64,000 nucleotides of DNA from Saccharum officinarum (Eukaryota; Streptophyta; Magnoliopsida; Poales; Poaceae). Made by a program: the position numbers and the translations under genes. The stretch lies in assembly GCA_020631735.1 (NCBI GenBank), contig CM036170.1, positions 65,487,737 through 65,551,736 of the forward strand. The letters run 5' to 3'. Positions 48,201-52,499 of the stretch are shown here, one piece after another. The notes under the pieces were generated by a model. That model ran no database searches. It saw only the letters and a program-made list of their open reading frames with translations, and had not been told where the DNA came from. Within the stretch, counting starts at the first letter, position 1. Each line of letters opens with the position of its first letter.

Positions 48201-50095
48201 ATTTCCATTCTTATGAAGCGATGTGAGATTATACTGGGTCAATTTTTAGCCGATGAAAATGATCTAGGTACCTTCGCAGTTTATTTCTATTCTTGAGTTT
48301 GTTTTTTCATAACAACCCTGATGTTCATATATTTCTTAAAAATGCTATAATCTACAATACGGATATGGTAAACCCCATTGATCTTGTTGCACTATTGGCG
48401 TTTGCAGGAGAACATCCTTTGCCTAGTGTGAGGGTTGAAGAAACCATCTGTGTTCTTCAAGAGCTTGCTAGACTAATTATAGACATCGATGCAGCTAATG
48501 CTCTCAACATACCTCCATATCTGAAACAAGCTTTGGGGGAAAACAAATCCCATGGACGGGCTCATTTATTGTCTTTGCTTCCCACTGTTTCTGAGCTTGT
48601 TGTCTCAAGGTAAGAAAAAGGTTTCTAGTAAAGCGTATAATTTTAGGCATAGCTGATAGCTTGTGGACCATGGCTATGCATGTGTTCTTTTTATGCTTTG
48701 TAGGCCGTTTATCATAACCAGCAACTTGTGTTTCCCCATGCTGGATTAGAGAACCTAAGCATGTTACATGATGGAGGTCAAAACTTAGATTTTGGCCCCG
48801 TTTGGTAGGGATCCAGATTATCTCCATAAACGTTTCTCTGTTGAAATATGAATCACTTGGTAAGAATCGGTGAAACGTTTGGCTATGGATCCAGATTCTC
48901 GCTGAAATGAACTAGAATCACTGTGAAACACCTATTTGGGTGATTCTCATTCCTAGTACAAAAACGAGAAACGTTTCTCTGGTGAATCACTTCACCAGAT
49001 ACCCGTTTGGCACTGATTCTAGTGATTCTTACGAGAAAACCGATTCTCGCAACCAAACGGGGCCATGTTGCCCCCTTTTTTGTTTACACGGCACTATGAA
49101 TATTTTAAGGTTGAAGCTTTTTTCCCTTCTCTCATACATGTACAACAATGTGACAAACTCTAAAAGGAGTACCATAGATATTGAATATTAGGGACTCAGC
49201 CATAAATCTCTTAAATAATGTTTTAGCTACCGTACGTCACCTGTAGATAATTAGCTCTGGTTGCAAATGCCTCACAGCTAACCAGTGCATGTCTGTTGAG
49301 ATACCAGCCAAATTTTGAAAAGGAACAGCCCAATTTACTGTGTGAACTTAGGATTGAACCATTTGCCACCGCTAACTTGTCAATTCTATTCTTCAAAACC
49401 ATGGTTCCTCCTTTAATGTTCTGTTTGTTAATAAAAAAAAGTTTTATTTAGGATATCTGAGTAAAACATGGTCTTTCTATGTTTCCCATCTGAGACGATT
49501 TTGTGTGATCCTGCGCACTTTGGGACTCTCCTGTGCCTTTTGTAAGCTAGATTTGGGGGGTGTTTGGTTCCCGCATCTAAACTTTAGTCCCTATCACATC
49601 GAGTGTTTAGACACATGCATGGAGTATTAAATATAGACTATTTACGAAACATCCGATGTGACCTCAACTGAACTTTAGTCCCTGCAACCAAACACCCCCC
49701 GATGTTGTGGTCAGCCATTAATTGAACTGGGAAGAACATGACACACCGCTGGAGTAGATAACTCTCCTTTTTTTGGGTGGGGGTAGGGGGTACAATAGCT
49801 TAAGAGTTGGCTTTGTGTTTTTATGACGCCTGTTGTGGTCAGCCATTAATTGAACTGGGAAGAACATGACACACCGCTGGAGTAGATAACTCTCCTTTTT
49901 TTGGGTGGGGGTAGGGGGTACAATAGCTTAAGAGTTGGCTTTGTGTTTTTATGACGCCAGTTTTGCTTGTGGTAGTGTAACTTAATTAATTGTTATTGCC
50001 CCTGCTGATCCATCAGAGAAGCTAGGGTGCGGGAGCTTGTACAAGTGCTGCTCAGACTCATTTCCTCGGAGCTAGGACTACATCGGCTGACATAA
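323..50095 (+). CDS. MON2: MON2-like protein (HEAT/ARM-repeat, DOP1 partner), 43 exons, 5' partial
   Basis: Large Golgi/endosome-associated scaffold related to the DCB/HUS regions of BIG and GBF Arf-GEFs but without a Sec7 domain; in yeast and plants it works with DOP1 in endosome-Golgi trafficking (family knowledge). Joining 43 exons gives 4737 nt, 1578 codons plus stop, with every junction in phase; plant homologues are roughly 1600 residues, so only a short first exon or exons should lie left of the window. Recognisable blocks are [16 protein letters not shown] (exon 1), [13 protein letters not shown] (exons 3-4), [17 protein letters not shown] (exon 5), [16 protein letters not shown] (exon 8), [16 protein letters not shown] (exons 16-17), [17 protein letters not shown] (exons 18-19) and a C-terminus ending [10 protein letters not shown] before TAA at 50093-50095. 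The gene spans about 50 kb because introns 8, 17, 28 and 30 hold full-length retrotransposons. The exons carry no stop or frameshift, so it is probably functional. The exon 5 acceptor is the least certain boundary. Confidence 0.93.
645..816. mobile_element. Tourist-like MITE (TTA target duplication)
   Basis: A 172-bp element with imperfect terminal inverted repeats: GGCCCTGTCTGGATCAGCT at the left and the complement of GGCCCAATTTGGATTAGCT at the right. It is flanked by TTA at 642-644 and 817-819, the 3-bp TWA signature of PIF/Harbinger-type MITEs. Lies in MON2 intron 1 and has no coding capacity. Confidence 0.72.
820..960 (+). mobile_element. tRNA-related SINE-like unit
   Basis: Contains AGCTCAGTGGTGGG (A-box-like) and, about 45 bp on, AGGTTTGTGTCCTC (degenerate B-box, consensus GGTTCRANYCC), the spacing of an internal Pol III promoter, with an A-rich run just after. 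The right boundary is vague because a different repeat follows. A tRNA gene is unlikely since no cloverleaf closes. Confidence 0.5.
985..1122. mobile_element. Probable MITE remnant with GGGGTG ends
   Basis: Starts ...TTGGGGTGATGCATCATG and ends ...AACCAAACACCCCATT. The interior carries ATTCCTC/GGAATG motifs in both orientations, as in common grass MITEs with GGGGTGTTTGGTTT ends. The left end is diverged and no clear target duplication was found. Confidence 0.35.
1637..2402. mobile_element. TIR element with a GC-rich insert, same family as the 645-816 MITE
   Basis: Left end GCCCTGTTTGACACAG, followed by TTCTCTATAAGCTG as in the MITE at 645; right end ...ACTAAACAGGGC. The AT-rich ends enclose a GC-rich core (about 1790-2270) unlike the surrounding intron, which looks like acquired sequence. 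Open frames on both strands in the core are low-complexity and match no family I recognise. No target duplication is evident, so the class is unsure (PIF/Harbinger or Mutator-like). Confidence 0.45.
2453..3951 (-). mobile_element. Non-autonomous Helitron, 1.5 kb, minus orientation
   Basis: Read on the minus strand, the 5' end is TCTCTACTACTTAGAAAG (3951 downward), preceded by A. The 3' end has the hairpin GCCCATAGCAACGCATGGGC, then ATTTAGATAG, followed by host T (+ position 2452 is A). These are the 5'-TC start, subterminal hairpin and CTRR-like end of plant Helitrons, with CTAG mutated to ATAG. The interior is AT-rich (2680-3200) and GC-rich (3290-3930); the latter resembles captured coding DNA but I cannot name it. 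No Rep/helicase frame, so non-autonomous. Confidence 0.62.
3957..4030 (-). mobile_element. L1-type LINE 3' tail fragment
   Basis: On the minus strand it reads ...AACAAAATGACATGCAG, then TTCTCTTGCATGTTC and a poly-A run (+ poly-T at about 3959-3965). This matches the common grass L1 3' end pattern of an ATGATACRCRGCTCTC-like motif, then GCGTGTTCGA, then A-tail. Only the tail is clear; the 5' truncation point is not. Confidence 0.45.
4178..4451. mobile_element. Tourist-like MITE, 274 bp
   Basis: Inverted ends GAGCAACTCGAAGAG (left) and GAGCATCTCCAAGAG (right, complement), flanked by TTA at 4175-4177 and 4452-4454. No coding frame. In MON2 intron 2, upstream of exon 3. Confidence 0.65.
6377..6618 (-). 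repeat. Copia-1 LTR (3' LTR in coding orientation)
   Basis: 242 bp, TGTTAGAACC...TCTATCA, matching 11680-11916 with several substitutions and a 5-bp length difference. It contains the internal near-repeat AGTAGATGCTRAAGCARGAT. Confidence 0.88.
6627..8663 (-). pseudogene. pol: Copia-1 reverse transcriptase and RNase H pseudogene
   Basis: Fragments on one strand. 8663-7875 contains [20 protein letters not shown] and [20 protein letters not shown], then a stop. 7727-7380 contains [20 protein letters not shown] and the catalytic box as YINDL instead of YVDDL. 7372-7073 contains [18 protein letters not shown]. 6932-6627 is the RNase H end with [12 protein letters not shown] and [12 protein letters not shown]. 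Stops and frameshifts join them. The Asp-to-Asn change in the YxDD box alone would abolish polymerase activity. Confidence 0.88.
8748..9923 (-). pseudogene. pol: Copia-1 protease and integrase segment
   Basis: A 391-residue open stretch. The aspartic protease motif is [10 protein letters not shown] at about residues 55-64. Next come a GAG-pre-integrase zinc region [16 protein letters not shown] and the integrase core with [20 protein letters not shown] and [12 protein letters not shown]. The expected first Cys of the C-x-x-C pair is Tyr ([10 protein letters not shown]), and the usual AER/VER glutamate position reads GRR, so the integrase is probably dead. Ends at a TAG after KTSYEA. Confidence 0.85.
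9924..11626 (-). pseudogene. gag: Copia-1 gag pseudogene
   Basis: Starts [15 protein letters not shown] at 11626. A UBN2/Copia capsid-type segment is readable at about 10760-10400: YAEWSMVMKVK, then [39 protein letters not shown] and [10 protein letters not shown], interrupted by stops. The zinc knuckle near 9960 survives only as [10 protein letters not shown], its first Cys pair lost, and the reading frame shifts several times. Not functional. Confidence 0.8.
11680..11916 (-). repeat. Copia-1 LTR (5' LTR in coding orientation)
   Basis: 237 bp. The first base of the canonical TG is mutated (CGTTAGAACC). The gag start ATG on the minus strand is at 11626, about 55 bp from the LTR edge. No good tRNA-Met primer-binding site is left next to it. 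Confidence 0.85.
12208..12950 (-). mobile_element. 5'-truncated L1-type LINE fragment
   Basis: On the minus strand, frames at 12943-12761 ([20 protein letters not shown], then [10 protein letters not shown]) and 12720-12481 ([20 protein letters not shown], then [12 protein letters not shown]) match the region after the RT and the zf-RVT region of plant L1 ORF2. The 3' end shows TGATATAATGACAGGAAGCT, a CTCTCCTTCC motif and poly-A (+ poly-T at 12208-12213). Frames are broken. In MON2 intron 8 just right of Copia-1. Confidence 0.8.
13068..17150 (+). CDS. MON2: MON2 exons 9-17 of the window (HUS-like central part)
   Basis: Exons: 13068-13169, 14214-14294, 14377-14429, 15870-15939, 16061-16124, 16235-16383, 16579-16703, 16794-16851, 17053-17150. 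Products in order include [126 protein letters not shown] and [19 protein letters not shown]. All junctions are GT-AG and in phase. A 432-bp solo LTR and a Stowaway MITE sit between the exons ending at 14429 and starting at 15870. Confidence 0.93.
13565..13600 (+). repeat. 18-bp tandem duplication
   Basis: GTGTGTAAGATAAGTTGT occurs twice in succession (13565-13582 and 13583-13600). It lies in the otherwise featureless MON2 intron 9 (13170-14213), where I see nothing else. Confidence 0.75.
14637..15068. mobile_element. Solo LTR, 432 bp, TSD AATCT
   Basis: Begins TGTTATGGTCGGCAAGG and ends GGTCCCTGGGGTCTAACA, i.e. TG...CA ends with the TGTTA/TAACA inverted tips. It is flanked by AATCT at 14632-14636 and 15069-15073. 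No internal retrotransposon sequence, so a solo LTR left by recombination. GC-rich at both ends and AT-rich in the middle. In MON2 intron 11. Confidence 0.82.
15190..15441. mobile_element. Stowaway MITE, 252 bp
   Basis: Left end CTCCCTCCATTCCAAATTGT, right end complementary ...ACATTTTGGAATAGAG, flanked by TA dinucleotides (15188-15189 and 15442-15443). Typical Stowaway (Tc1/mariner) ends, the right one partly decayed. Confidence 0.75.
17655..17890 (-). mobile_element. L1-type LINE 3' UTR fragment
   Basis: Minus strand reads GAAATGACACACGGCTCTCG, then TGCGTCGTTTGAG and a poly-A tail (+ poly-T at about 17661-17669), the L1 3' end motif. Sequence to about 17890 looks like the attached 3' UTR. 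Copia-2 inserted immediately to its right. Confidence 0.6.
17894..18124 (-). repeat. Copia-2 LTR with internal 52-bp duplication
   Basis: 231 bp, TGTGAGAAGATG...CTAACA. The terminal 52 bp (18073-18124) repeat 18021-18072 with one difference. The partner LTR at 23118 has a single copy, so the duplication arose after, or unequally at, insertion. Confidence 0.9.
18144..19708 (-). pseudogene. pol: Copia-2 reverse transcriptase and RNase H
   Basis: Readable in three frames. 19708-19380 has [20 protein letters not shown] and [20 protein letters not shown]. About 19360-18780 has [35 protein letters not shown] and an intact YVDDI box. 18719-18144 is RNase H, with [40 protein letters not shown] and the end [19 protein letters not shown]. 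Frameshifts near 19375 and 18790 inactivate it. Confidence 0.88.
19742..21400 (-). pseudogene. pol: Copia-2 integrase, 552-residue open frame
   Basis: Begins in the protease tail ([18 protein letters not shown]). The HHCC zinc region is [16 protein letters not shown] ... [11 protein letters not shown]. In the core, the first two catalytic Asp are in [10 protein letters not shown] and [11 protein letters not shown], but the Glu position reads NGKAKRIIR (Lys for Glu). A GKCY-type domain follows ([19 protein letters not shown]), then a Pro/Ala-rich linker with tandem PRAATxTPPSAPG units. A frameshift separates it from the RT. Confidence 0.87.
21470..23100 (-). pseudogene. gag: Copia-2 gag and protease
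   Basis: One frame on the minus strand. An Ala/Arg/Glu-rich coiled-coil-like N-terminus (repeated AARE/AAQ motifs) precedes the Copia capsid (UBN2) domain with [38 protein letters not shown] and [20 protein letters not shown]. An in-frame TAG at about 22338 replaces a Gln codon before FLGNREAR, and another stop follows at about 21999. A poly-Gln tract ([15 protein letters not shown]) precedes the protease motif [12 protein letters not shown]. The frame shifts near 21470. Confidence 0.85.
23118..23296 (-). repeat. Copia-2 LTR (5' LTR in coding orientation)
   Basis: 179 bp, TGTGAGAAGATG...CTAACA, preceded on the + strand by the complement of the tRNA-Met primer-binding site (...GATGCCA). Confidence 0.9.
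23308..23573. mobile_element. Solo LTR, 266 bp, TSD ATAGC
   Basis: Begins TGTAAGTCTGTAACGCCC and ends CTGGGCCGGATGTGACA, flanked by ATAGC at 23303-23307 and 23574-23578. The interior has an inverted repeat (CACCATCCCAC / GTGGGATGG). No internal domain. Only one base separates its left TSD from the right TSD of Copia-2, an insertion cluster. Confidence 0.75.
23979..27359 (+). CDS. MON2: MON2 exons 18-28 of the window
   Basis: Exons: 23979-24063, 24156-24221, 24311-24370, 24555-24641, 24828-25002, 25587-25630, 25710-25841, 25920-26048, 26118-26170, 26250-26298, 27301-27359. Landmarks are [103 protein letters not shown] and [18 protein letters not shown]. Exon 18 must end at 24063 (CAG) to join ALRTLF, which makes the next intron a GC-AG intron (GCAAGT donor). 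The exon 22 acceptor at 24827 lies in a locally duplicated stretch. Confidence 0.92.
24064..24155 (+). other. GC-AG intron of MON2
   Basis: The donor is CAG|GCAAGT at 24064 and the acceptor ATTCAG at 24155. The frame and the conserved NVQALRTLF block across the junction leave no GT alternative. GC donors with this consensus are a known minor class handled by the U2 spliceosome. Confidence 0.8.
24720..24842 (+). repeat. Local duplication of the exon 22 acceptor region
   Basis: TGTATTTTGTTTCATTGTTGG, shortened here to its core TTTTGTTTCATTGTTGGAG, then AAATTTGTTTGAAAGTTG (from about 24722) is repeated as TTTTGTTTCTTTGTTGGAG, then GAAGTTGTTTGAAAGTT (from about 24804). The second copy contains the used acceptor GAAG|TTG and the first codons of exon 22; the first copy lacks the AG. 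Confidence 0.7.
26482..27054. mobile_element. Stowaway MITE (outer), split by a second Stowaway
   Basis: Ends CTCCCTCCGTCCACAAAAGA (left) and complementary ...TTTTTAGACAGAGGGAG (right) with TA at 26480-26481 and 27055-27056. The halves also pair internally (GAATGCAATTCTTG / AATTGCATTC). The inner element accounts for 355 bp of the 573-bp span. Confidence 0.78.
26616..26970. mobile_element. Stowaway MITE (inner, nested), 355 bp
   Basis: Ends CTCCCTCCGGTCCAGTATAT and complementary ATATACCGGACCGGAGGGAG, a near-perfect inverted repeat, with TA at 26614-26615 and 26971-26972. Also extended inverted ATCTGGCGC / GGCGCCAGAT. The interior is GC-richer than usual for Stowaway. Confidence 0.8.
27712..27814 (-). 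repeat. Copia-3 LTR (3' in coding orientation)
   Basis: 103 bp, TGTTAGAACTTGTG...ACTCCAACA; adjacent purine tract (minus) CTGCAGGGGGC. Confidence 0.9.
27905..30235 (-). pseudogene. pol: Copia-3 integrase tail, reverse transcriptase, RNase H
   Basis: Pieces: 30065-29496, a Pro-rich linker with a duplicated [13 protein letters not shown] unit; 29502-29170, RT start [20 protein letters not shown] to GVDYDETFS, ending in a stop; 29170-28985, [20 protein letters not shown]; 28913-28185, YVDDI box and the RNase H start [20 protein letters not shown]; 28237-27905, the RNase H end [20 protein letters not shown]. Several frameshifts; non-functional. Confidence 0.87.
30274..32198 (-). pseudogene. gag-pol: Copia-3 gag (capsid deleted), protease, integrase
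   Basis: Starts [20 protein letters not shown] at 32198 (colinear with Copia-4 gag) and shifts frame near 31840. It continues 521 residues open (31839-30274): [20 protein letters not shown] is followed almost at once by [20 protein letters not shown], so the whole capsid (UBN2) block is absent. Then come the protease [12 protein letters not shown], the zinc region [16 protein letters not shown], and the integrase with VHCDLWTSP and CDNSREFDN, the Glu again replaced by Lys ([12 protein letters not shown]). The frame breaks after PAHFW. Confidence 0.85.
32287..32398 (-). repeat. Copia-3 LTR (5' in coding orientation)
   Basis: 112 bp, same ends as 27712-27814, with an extra TCTCATGGG unit. Confidence 0.9.
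32775..32880. mobile_element. Degenerate TIR element related to those at 645 and 1637
   Basis: Holds CTTGTTTGTTTGGGCTGCAG, then CTTTTCATAAGCTGG and TCTATAGCTACTTG, ending GAAACAAAGAGGGCC. This resembles the TATAAGCTG interior and GGGCC end of the MITEs in intron 1. Ends too decayed to define a target duplication. Confidence 0.35.
33123..33331. mobile_element. MITE with perfect 16-bp terminal inverted repeats
   Basis: GGGTGTGTTTAGTTCC at 33123-33138 is exactly complemented by GGAACTAAACACACCC at 33316-33331 (209 bp). The interior is rich in TTTTGG/CCAAAA in both orientations. No clear target duplication; the superfamily is uncertain. Confidence 0.7.
33466..33998. mobile_element. hAT-like non-autonomous element with GAGCC arrays
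   Basis: 533 bp, ends TAAGGCTGGA / TCCAGCCTTG, flanked by an exact 8-bp TSD CTTTTGGC (33458-33465 and 33999-34006), the hAT signature. About 160 bp at the left end and 150 bp at the right are packed with GAGCC/GGCTC and AACGAGCC/GGCTCGTT units in both orientations. The middle (about 33650-33835) is very AT-rich. No coding frame. Confidence 0.8.
34226..34591 (+). CDS. MON2: MON2 exons 29-30 of the window
   Basis: Exons 34226-34374 and 34458-34591. The first reads ...[16 protein letters not shown], then [19 protein letters not shown], a strongly conserved MON2 block; its first base completes the Glu codon left open by the exon ending at 27359. The second ends ...[12 protein letters not shown] before GTGCAT. 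About 6.9 kb of intron, including one full Copia element, separate them from exon 28, and about 9.5 kb of nested LINE and Copia separate them from exon 31. Confidence 0.92.
34998..35114 (-). repeat. Copia-4 LTR (3' in coding orientation)
   Basis: 117 bp, TGTTAGGGAAAGTG...CATTCCAACA, with an extra CCACATGGG unit compared with the partner. Confidence 0.9.
35190..37927 (-). pseudogene. pol: Copia-4 integrase core, reverse transcriptase, RNase H
   Basis: After the LINE the frame resumes with [29 protein letters not shown] and an intact [13 protein letters not shown]lu, with a TAG just before [11 protein letters not shown] frameshift follows near 37420. One long frame then runs 37432 to about 35520: linker, [50 protein letters not shown], a YVDDI box, and RNase H start VVYTDAD. 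It is broken only by in-frame stops at about 36395 (Gln), 36062 and 35633 (Trp). The best preserved pol of the four elements. Confidence 0.88.
38040..40996 (-). pseudogene. RTE LINE ORF: AP endonuclease plus reverse transcriptase
   Basis: Starts [13 protein letters not shown], then three 22-residue repeats. Endonuclease motifs are [35 protein letters not shown] and [11 protein letters not shown] motifs are [53 protein letters not shown] and the catalytic [13 protein letters not shown]. Two in-frame TGA codons (39257 and 38579) replace Trp, a frameshift lies near 38355, and about 150 bp are missing near 38230, where CWPTKRRCW joins PPEAPVRSG. Dead copy of a recently active type. Confidence 0.9.
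40760..40957 (-). repeat. Three tandem 66-bp repeats in the RTE ORF N-terminus
   Basis: Three consecutive 22-residue units: [19 protein letters not shown].., [19 protein letters not shown].. and [19 protein letters not shown]... at 40957-40892, 40891-40826 and 40825-40760. All share LSxA-x5-PG-x3-N-x-QG. They precede the endonuclease domain. Confidence 0.75.
41120..42170 (-). pseudogene. pol: Copia-4 protease and N-terminal integrase
   Basis: Continuous with the capsid frame. Ser/Pro/Gly-rich nucleocapsid-like linker, protease [12 protein letters not shown], zinc region [17 protein letters not shown] ... [16 protein letters not shown], ending at FDLVHSDL where the RTE element is inserted. 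The residue before the first catalytic Asp is Ser rather than the usual Cys. Confidence 0.87.
42170..43644 (-). pseudogene. gag: Copia-4 gag
   Basis: ATG at 43644 ([20 protein letters not shown]). A long Pro/Ala/Leu-rich low-complexity N-terminal region includes a repeated PLPEGHxxPLL unit. Then [19 protein letters not shown] heptads ([20 protein letters not shown]). A 1-nt frameshift near 42755 lies in a run of seven G (minus strand). The capsid (UBN2) domain follows in the next frame: [80 protein letters not shown]. Confidence 0.85.
43730..43837 (-). repeat. Copia-4 LTR (5' in coding orientation)
   Basis: 108 bp; same ends as 34998-35114. Gag begins on the minus strand about 85 bp inside. 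Confidence 0.9.
44079..50095 (+). CDS. MON2: MON2 exons 31-43 of the window (C-terminal Mon2 region and stop)
   Basis: Exons: 44079-44207, 44298-44383, 44989-45104, 45189-45301, 45990-46113, 46191-46309, 46583-46787, 46882-47050, 47282-47606, 47712-47851, 48146-48267, 48408-48609, 50017-50095. They encode [168 protein letters not shown] and a final [18 protein letters not shown]. The last exon has 26 codons and TAA at 50093. The final intron (48610-50016) holds two MITEs and a perfect 128-bp tandem duplication. Confidence 0.92.
44474..44590. mobile_element. Small MITE, 117 bp
   Basis: GTGCTGTTTGGT at the left end is exactly complemented by ACCAAACAGCAC at the right. Inner segments TTTTGTAACGCAAACG and TTTGCGTTACAA also pair, so nearly the whole element folds into a hairpin. 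In the MON2 intron between exons 32 and 33. Confidence 0.7.
44640..44690 (+). repeat. T-run followed by G-rich tract (G-quadruplex-like)
   Basis: A run of T is followed by G8-A-G5-A-G5-A-G6 and AGCGGCGGGGC on the sense strand. Four or more G-runs of at least five with 1-nt loops, inside a transcribed MON2 intron. Confidence 0.75.
45302..45989. other. MON2 intron without recognisable element
   Basis: 688 bp of AT-rich intron between exons 34 and 35. I see no inverted-repeat ends, LTR ends or coding frame. Confidence 0.5.
48794..49064. mobile_element. MITE, 271 bp, GGCCCCGTTTGGT ends
   Basis: GGCCCCGTTTGGT at 48794 is complemented by ACCAAACGGGGCC ending at 49064. The interior repeats GATTCTC/GAGAATC and AAACGTTTCTC several times in both orientations. 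No clear TSD. In the last MON2 intron. Confidence 0.72.
49555..49700. mobile_element. MITE, 146 bp, GGGGGGTGTTTGGTT ends
   Basis: GGGGGGTGTTTGGTT at the left end is complemented exactly by AACCAAACACCCCCC at the right. The inner ACTTTAGTCCCT is also present as an inverted pair. Resembles a very common grass MITE type. It abuts a tandem duplication (49703-49958). Confidence 0.75.
49703..49958 (+). repeat. Perfect 128-bp tandem duplication in the last MON2 intron
   Basis: 49703-49830 and 49831-49958 are identical, both starting TGTTGTGGTCAGCC and ending TTTTTATGACGCC. Each copy holds a C/T-rich run and a GGGTGGGGGTAGGGGG tract. Identity implies a very recent event or an assembly artefact. Confidence 0.9.
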
Positions 50096-50840
50096 CAACT
50101 AATGATGAAACTCTGTTTTCTATTCTTTTACTGGAGGAGAATCATATAGCTTTGTCAGTATTTTCCCCTTACAAAATTGATTTTGTATATCCATGATGAC
50201 AGGCAAATTAGGTGCTTGTCACATGTATCTAGGAACAGAGTTGTGTATGTAACATTTTGTTGGGTCACTAGGTGTACAGCCCATTCTTGACGTTTTCTTA
50301 CGCAAGGAATCCATTCTGCCACTCATGTAAGTTGTGCCACTCCCCTGTACGGCTGTATCTTTTGACATGAACAATGGTTGGAGACTTTGTCATATAGTAC
50401 AGAAACACTTGCCCACGCGGATCAGGCCTTGCAACTAAAATCAGGCTAAGGACTTCCCTTGTTCCTGGGCAAATTTTGATTCATTACACCAGGTTACATG
50501 ACGAATGATGTGTAAATTTTTTTATTAGTGAAACTTATTCAATCGACATTGTTACGACATTTCTGTGTGGATCTAGTTTTTTTGTTCTTTTAAGAGTTGC
50601 TTTTCTCTTTCAAGATGGTATTTTTGCTACTCGATGTATGTACCACAGTTTTTTTTTGTTGTTTTTTTTTGAAACTGTATGTACCACAGGTTGACTCATA
50701 AGCAACTATTTGTTGTTCACTTGGATTGGTTGGGAATCTAAGGTCATTTTGCTGAGGTATCGGTCCCACTCAGCCCGGCCTAGACCCCTGGCCTCCTGCT
50801 TATCTCGAATGTAATGTTGTGGCTTATATAAAGCCATACA
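50096..50840 (+). other. MON2 3' UTR and downstream intergenic DNA
   Basis: Follows the MON2 stop. T-rich and AT-rich, with no coding frame or inverted-repeat element seen. The mRNA end cannot be fixed; no canonical AATAAA stands out in the first 400 bp. Confidence 0.4.
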
Positions 50841-51042
50841 TTCAAAGGCCAAATTGGTGAACACCGCCCACCCGATAACGTTGAGCCAAGGAAGAGAAAA
50901 ATTGTGTAAATAAATGAATTAGAGCCCCTTTCGTAGGGCTTCGAAAAGAGCTTTGTCTCTGGCTTCCATCAATACCTAATATCAAAGAGCTGAAATTTCT
51001 GCCAATATTTTTTCTCCACGAATCACCCACTGCGTCAGGTGT

Positions 51043-51262
51043 CACCGCGAGTCCGTTTTGGTGTTCTTCCATGTCTGCGTCAGTTTTTTCGTTTCCGTGG
51101 TACTTCATGTCTGCCCGTTCCATGACTTAATTTTCCCGTCGAATGTTCATCCGAGTCCTTTTGGTTTCTGTCTCGCTCGGTATTCTCCCACGTCCGTGTG
51201 AATTTTTTCATTTCCATGGTAATTCATGTGCTATCCATTTTGTGACTTGATTTTCCCGTTGA
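51043..51262 (+). repeat. Two imperfect tandem repeats of about 110 bp
   Basis: Unit 1 (about 51043-51142) has GAGTCCGTTTTGGTG, GTCAGTTTTTTCGTTTCCG, TGGTACTTCATG and CATGACTTAATTTTCCCGTC. Unit 2 (about 51150-51262) has GAGTCCTTTTGGTT, GTGAATTTTTTCATTTCCA, TGGTAATTCATG and TGTGACTTGATTTTCCCGTT. Units differ at many sites, so an old duplication of unknown origin. Confidence 0.6.
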
Positions 51263-51694
51263 GGCCTTGTTCGTTCCTACTCCAAACCAAAAGGGTTAGC
51301 CTGTCTCCAACCACCACGGTCCAAAATATAAGACTCATTTGTCCTTTGGTTAACGCTACAGGCAAAAGATTCAATACCCATCTTTGGTCTTCTCCAACAA
51401 TAACACCCAAAAGACAATCCTTTCTGTAAACAGGTCTTCAGGAGAGAGGAGACTTAGATTTGGGTTATGTCTCTGCTGCCACTCAAAATGAGTTTTTTCA
51501 TATAGGTACTCTGTTGGAGACTATATGTATTCTGTTAGAGATCCATTTTGCGTTTGGGTACACTGATGGGTCTCCTGTTGAAGACAACCTTAGAGGGGAT
51601 TAAGGGGGAGTTAATCCCCTACAAGTCAAAATCTCCCTCAATCTTCTTCAATCGTCTCCAAACCCCTCGGTTTGATGTAGAAACGAACAAGGTC
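51263..51694. mobile_element. Probable MITE with GGCCTTGTTCGTT ends
   Basis: GGCCTTGTTCGTTCCTACTC at the left and the complement of GACCTTGTTCGTTTCTACAT at the right delimit 432 bp. Subterminal ACCAAAAGGG / CCCCTCGGTTT partly pair. No coding frame and no clear TSD. Confidence 0.5.
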
Positions 51695-52072
51695 TGCAGC
51701 TCTACGCGGAGCCTACGTTTCTTCTGTCGTGGTTATACGATTTTTTTGCCTTTTTTGTTCTTTTCTAGCTCATAAAATTAAAAATAAATAATAAATACAG
51801 TATGATAGGTTCTTAATAAACAAATGATGAACATCACTGAATTACTAATGTAGTTTTAATTAAGAAAACCTGGATCAGCTGATGATCTAACTAATCGAAT
51901 CGTGAATTGAAATCTTAAAAAGTTTGTCATTCAATCTAATCAGAATAAATATATCTCTAAGCTGTATGAATATATGCATGCAATCTTTGACGAAGGCTAC
52001 CATGTGGATATCAAGAGAGGTTTCCGTCGTGATCATCAATGGGCAGACCAACCCTTTAACTAATTCCTTATC

Positions 52073-52077
<5 letters not shown>

Positions 52078-52163
<86 letters not shown>

Positions 52164-52166
52164 TTT
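52078..52166 (+). repeat. Compound microsatellite (TA)n-(TTTA)n
   Basis: About 50 bp of uninterrupted TA repeats followed by about 35 bp of TTTA repeats. Intergenic. Confidence 0.95.
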
Positions 52167-52424
52167 GTGATCCTTAAAAGAAGTCACGGAACTTGATATC
52201 TGACAGTAACAACACATAGATAGTTTGATATATTTATGAGTAAATATTTCGGTGCCTTACAACAGATTAAAAAAATCTATGAATGATGTATTTTAATTCA
52301 ATACAAACCTAGTAGGACATTGCAATATTATTGCCAGCATCAACTTATATTATTGACGTTATGATCATCATAATATAAATTATAGGTTTTAAATTTTATA
52401 GAAAGGATAAAAACTAAATAGATA

Positions 52425-52456
52425 CTCCCTCTGTCCTAGAATAGGGACGGAGGGAG
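52425..52456. mobile_element. Stowaway reduced to its two ends (32-bp palindrome)
   Basis: CTCCCTCTGTCCTAG directly followed by AATAGGGACGGAGGGAG between TA dinucleotides (52423-52424 and 52457-52458). It looks like a Stowaway MITE that has lost its whole interior. Confidence 0.6.
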
Positions 52457-52499
52457 TAACATTCCAATCCTTATTTCATTTAACGTTTGATATATTTTT

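Noticed and set aside
49555..49702. Target duplication for the GGGGGGTGTTTGGTT MITE
   Set aside because: Flanks CTAGATTT and GATGTTGT do not match as a direct repeat; the G-run makes the boundary ambiguous.
51924..52196. 90-codon frame with YIYIYI and FIYLFIYL repeats
   Set aside because: Translation of the (TA)n-(TTTA)n microsatellite, not a protein.
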